From Thermomicrobiaceae bacterium (GTDB lineage: Bacteria > Chloroflexota > Chloroflexia > Thermomicrobiales > Thermomicrobiaceae), in assembly GCA_007122555.1 (NCBI GenBank), contig SKTL01000156.1, forward strand, positions 1 through 6,436: 6,436 nucleotides of DNA, given 5' to 3'. Shown one piece after another: positions 4,807 through 6,436 of this stretch (positions within the stretch are counted from its first letter, which is position 1; each line of letters begins with the position of its first letter). Position numbers and translations under genes: made by a program. The notes beneath the pieces were generated by a model. That model worked only from the letters and a program-made list of their open reading frames with translations. It had not been told where the DNA came from and did not search any database.

Positions 4807-6081
4807 CTAGTCTCCGACCGCGACCGGTAGCTGGTTCGGCGAGGCGACTCGACCGAGGATCGCGCTCGCGGCGGCGACCTGCGGCCCGGCCAGAATGATC
4901 TCGGCGTTCCGGTGGCCCATTCGCCCGCGGAAGTTCCGGTTCGTCGTCGATACGCAGCGCTCGCCCTCGGCGAGCACGCCCATGTAACCGCCCAGGCACG
5001 GTCCACAGGTCGAGGTGGAGAAAATCGCGCCGGCATCGAGGAAGATATCGGTCAGCCCTTCCTTGGTTGCTTCTTTGGCGACTTCCTGACTTCCGGGAAT
5101 CACGATACAGCGCACTTCCGGATGCACCTGCTGGCCCTTCAGGATCTTGGCGACCTCCCGAAGGTCGCTGATTCGACCGTTGGTGCATGAACCGATGACG
5201 ACCTGCTGGATCACCATGTCCTTGATGTCTTCCGCAGCGTGGGTATTCGACGGCAGATGCGGCAACGCAACGACCGGCTTCAGGTTCGTAACGTCGATCT
5301 CCACGACTTCCTGATAGGTCGCGTCGTCATCACTGAACACGGGCTCATACGGTTTGTCGCCGTACTGAGCCAGCCAGTCTCGGGTCATGTCGTCAAACGG
5401 GAAGATACCGGTCTTTGCTCCGGCTTCGATCGCCATATTGGCCATCTCGATGCGATCGTCGACCGGCAACTTCTCGATCACCGGGCCGGTGAACTCCATC
5501 GCCGCCGACAAGGCGCCATCGACGCCGACGAGACCGATCGTGTGCAGAATCAGATCCTTGCCGCCGATGTCTTCCGGCAGGGTTCCGGTGTAGACGTACT
5601 TGATCGAGGGTGGAACCCGGACCCAGGTTGTACCGAGCGCCATCGCCGCGGCGATATCGGTGGAGCCCATTCCGGTCGAAAACGCGTTAAAGGCGCCATA
5701 GGTGCACGAGTGTGAGTCGGCCCCGATTATCACCTGACCCGGCAACGTCAGCCCGTTCTCCGGCAGCACCACGTGCTCGATCCCGGCCCGTCCGACTTCA
5801 AAGTACAGCGTCCCCTGCTCATGGGCGAACTCGCGCATGATCTTGGCCTGCTCGGCCGACTTGATGTCCTTGGCCGGGACAAAATGATCAGGCACCAGTA
5901 CAACCTTCTGCGGATCGAACACCCGCTCCAGGCCGGTCTTTTTGAACTCACGAATCGAGAGCGGCGCGGTGATGTCGTTCGTCATCACCAGGTCAACCGC
6001 AACCTCGACTATCTCGCCTGGCTCGACAGAATCTCGTCCTGCCGCACGAGCCAGAATCTTCTCCGACATGGTCATTCCCAT
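4807..6081 (-). CDS. leuC: 3-isopropylmalate dehydratase large subunit (4Fe-4S)
   Basis: LeuC is the catalytic, cluster-bearing subunit of isopropylmalate isomerase, of the aconitase superfamily. At 424 residues it is the shorter archaeal-type form (enterobacterial LeuC is about 466). The 4Fe-4S ligands are Cys299 (GSCTNGR), Cys359 and Cys362 (STCGPCLGG). Other signatures are VPDHFVPAKD (63-72), GADSHSCTYGAFNAFSTGMGSTD (split across 120-142), and NRNFRGRMGH (381-390). Three Met codons lie close together (MGMTMSEKIL). The first is chosen because this N-terminus is typical of the family and falls two bases after the leuA stop (TAA-TC-ATG), implying coupling. Met5 has a GGGA six bases upstream and cannot be excluded. 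The enzyme is predicted to need Fe-S loading, which the nearby A-type carrier could provide. Confidence 0.97.
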   Translation of the reverse strand: MGMTMSEKILARAAGRDSVEPGEIVEVAVDLVMTNDITAPLSIREFKKTGLERVFDPQKVVLVPDHFVPAKDIKSAEQAKIMREFAHEQGTLYFEVGRAGIEHVVLPENGLTLPGQVIIGADSHSCTYGAFNAFSTGMGSTDIAAAMALGTTWVRVPPSIKYVYTGTLPEDIGGKDLILHTIGLVGVDGALSAAMEFTGPVIEKLPVDDRIEMANMAIEAGAKTGIFPFDDMTRDWLAQYGDKPYEPVFSDDDATYQEVVEIDVTNLKPVVALPHLPSNTHAAEDIKDMVIQQVVIGSCTNGRISDLREVAKILKGQQVHPEVRCIVIPGSQEVAKEATKEGLTDIFLDAGAIFSTSTCGPCLGGYMGVLAEGERCVSTTNRNFRGRMGHRNAEIILAGPQVAAASAILGRVASPNQLPVAVGD

Positions 6082-6083
6082 GA

Positions 6084-6436
6084 TTAGACGCTCACTTCCG
6101 CTGCTGCTGCCGCGCGATTCACGGCCATCAAATACGCCCGCACACTCGCTTCGACAATATCTGTCGCGACTCCGCGACCATTATAGACTTGCTCGCCATA
6201 CTTCACCCGGACAGAGACCGCACCTTGTGCGTCCTCGCCCGGAGTTACTGCGTCCACATGGAACGCATCCAGTTCGCATTCCCGGCCAATAAGCCGGTCA
6301 ATCGCGCCGAACAGTGCGTCGATCTGTCCGTTGCCGCCGGACGACGCTTCCCGCTCCACATCCCCGACGTTCAGCTTCACCCATGCGTCAGCCCGGCCAT
6401 CGCTGCCAGAATTGGCGCGCCAGCCGGACAGGGTGA
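6084..6436 (-). CDS. leuA: 2-isopropylmalate synthase, C-terminal regulatory domain (partial)
   Basis: The 3' end of leuA; the catalytic TIM barrel lies beyond the right edge of the window. The visible 116 residues read open to the edge. They form the LeuA allosteric/dimer domain that binds leucine for feedback inhibition. Family-like features are SGSDGRADAWVKLNVG near the edge, a G-x-G-x-I/V-D-A-L-F turn (NGQIDALFGAIDRL), then GRGVATDIVEASVRAYLMAVNR close to the C-terminus. The GRGV-T-DI-EAS pattern marks a type-1 isopropylmalate synthase and differs from that of citramalate synthase, whose regulatory domain is otherwise similar. A GTG at 6380-6378 is internal, not a start. The stop is two bases before leuC, so this gene heads or precedes leuC in the operon. 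The operon promoter and any leucine-responsive leader are outside the window. Confidence 0.93.
   Translation of the reverse strand, partial: TLSGWRANSGSDGRADAWVKLNVGDVEREASSGGNGQIDALFGAIDRLIGRECELDAFHVDAVTPGEDAQGAVSVRVKYGEQVYNGRGVATDIVEASVRAYLMAVNRAAAAAEVSV

Noticed and set aside
6084..6380. A separate 98-residue gene starting at the GTG at 6380
   Set aside because: The frame stays open to the window edge and the upstream residues (SGSDGRADAW) fit the LeuA regulatory domain, so this is the 3' end of leuA.
1..6436. A mobile element, CRISPR array, defence or phage system
   Set aside because: No transposase, integrase, direct-repeat array, terminal inverted repeats or toxin/antitoxin-like gene was seen on either strand.

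Overview
The window looks like chromosomal DNA from a GC-rich bacterium, most likely a member of the Chloroflexota, possibly Thermomicrobia-like. The basis is circumstantial: a LysM/transglycosylase protein with a long PEPTAT-type proline/threonine linker, short archaeal-type LeuC and LeuD subunits in an A-C-D-B leucine operon, and an A-type Fe-S carrier with a Cys-Gly-Cys tail. No phage, transposon, CRISPR or defence gene is visible. This is mostly housekeeping sequence with a few unusual non-coding structures.

Region 1 (1-1960, + strand). A short leader, with a possible long-range helix and a very strong Shine-Dalgarno, precedes one 593-residue envelope protein. This has a hydrophilic N-terminal region, one hydrophobic segment, three LysM modules, a repetitive proline-rich linker and a C-terminal lytic transglycosylase domain. 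A good hairpin terminator follows.

Region 2 (1949-2533, - strand). A small RDD-family-like membrane protein converges on the transglycosylase gene. It stops just after the conserved G-x-T-P-G motif and may be truncated or frameshifted. Upstream of it on the same strand is a tRNA-Leu with anticodon UAG and no encoded CCA. A terminator hairpin lies between the tRNA and the next gene.

Region 3 (2534-3080, - strand). An IscA/ErpA-type Fe-S carrier gene has its own near-consensus sigma70-type promoter in the gap after leuB.

Region 4 (3081-6436, - strand). A leucine biosynthesis operon in the order leuA (3' part only) - leuC - leuD - leuB. LeuA condenses acetyl-CoA with 2-oxoisovalerate. LeuC and LeuD together form the 4Fe-4S isopropylmalate isomerase. 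LeuB is the NAD-dependent dehydrogenase. Junctions are tight (2 bp between leuA and leuC; a 1-base stop/start overlap between leuD and leuB) except for a 107-bp leuC-leuD gap. That gap holds two perfect 7-bp hairpins whose loops are complementary to each other. It is the most unusual signal in the window. The Fe-S carrier next to an operon encoding a 4Fe-4S enzyme is a plausible functional link, but adjacency is the only evidence.
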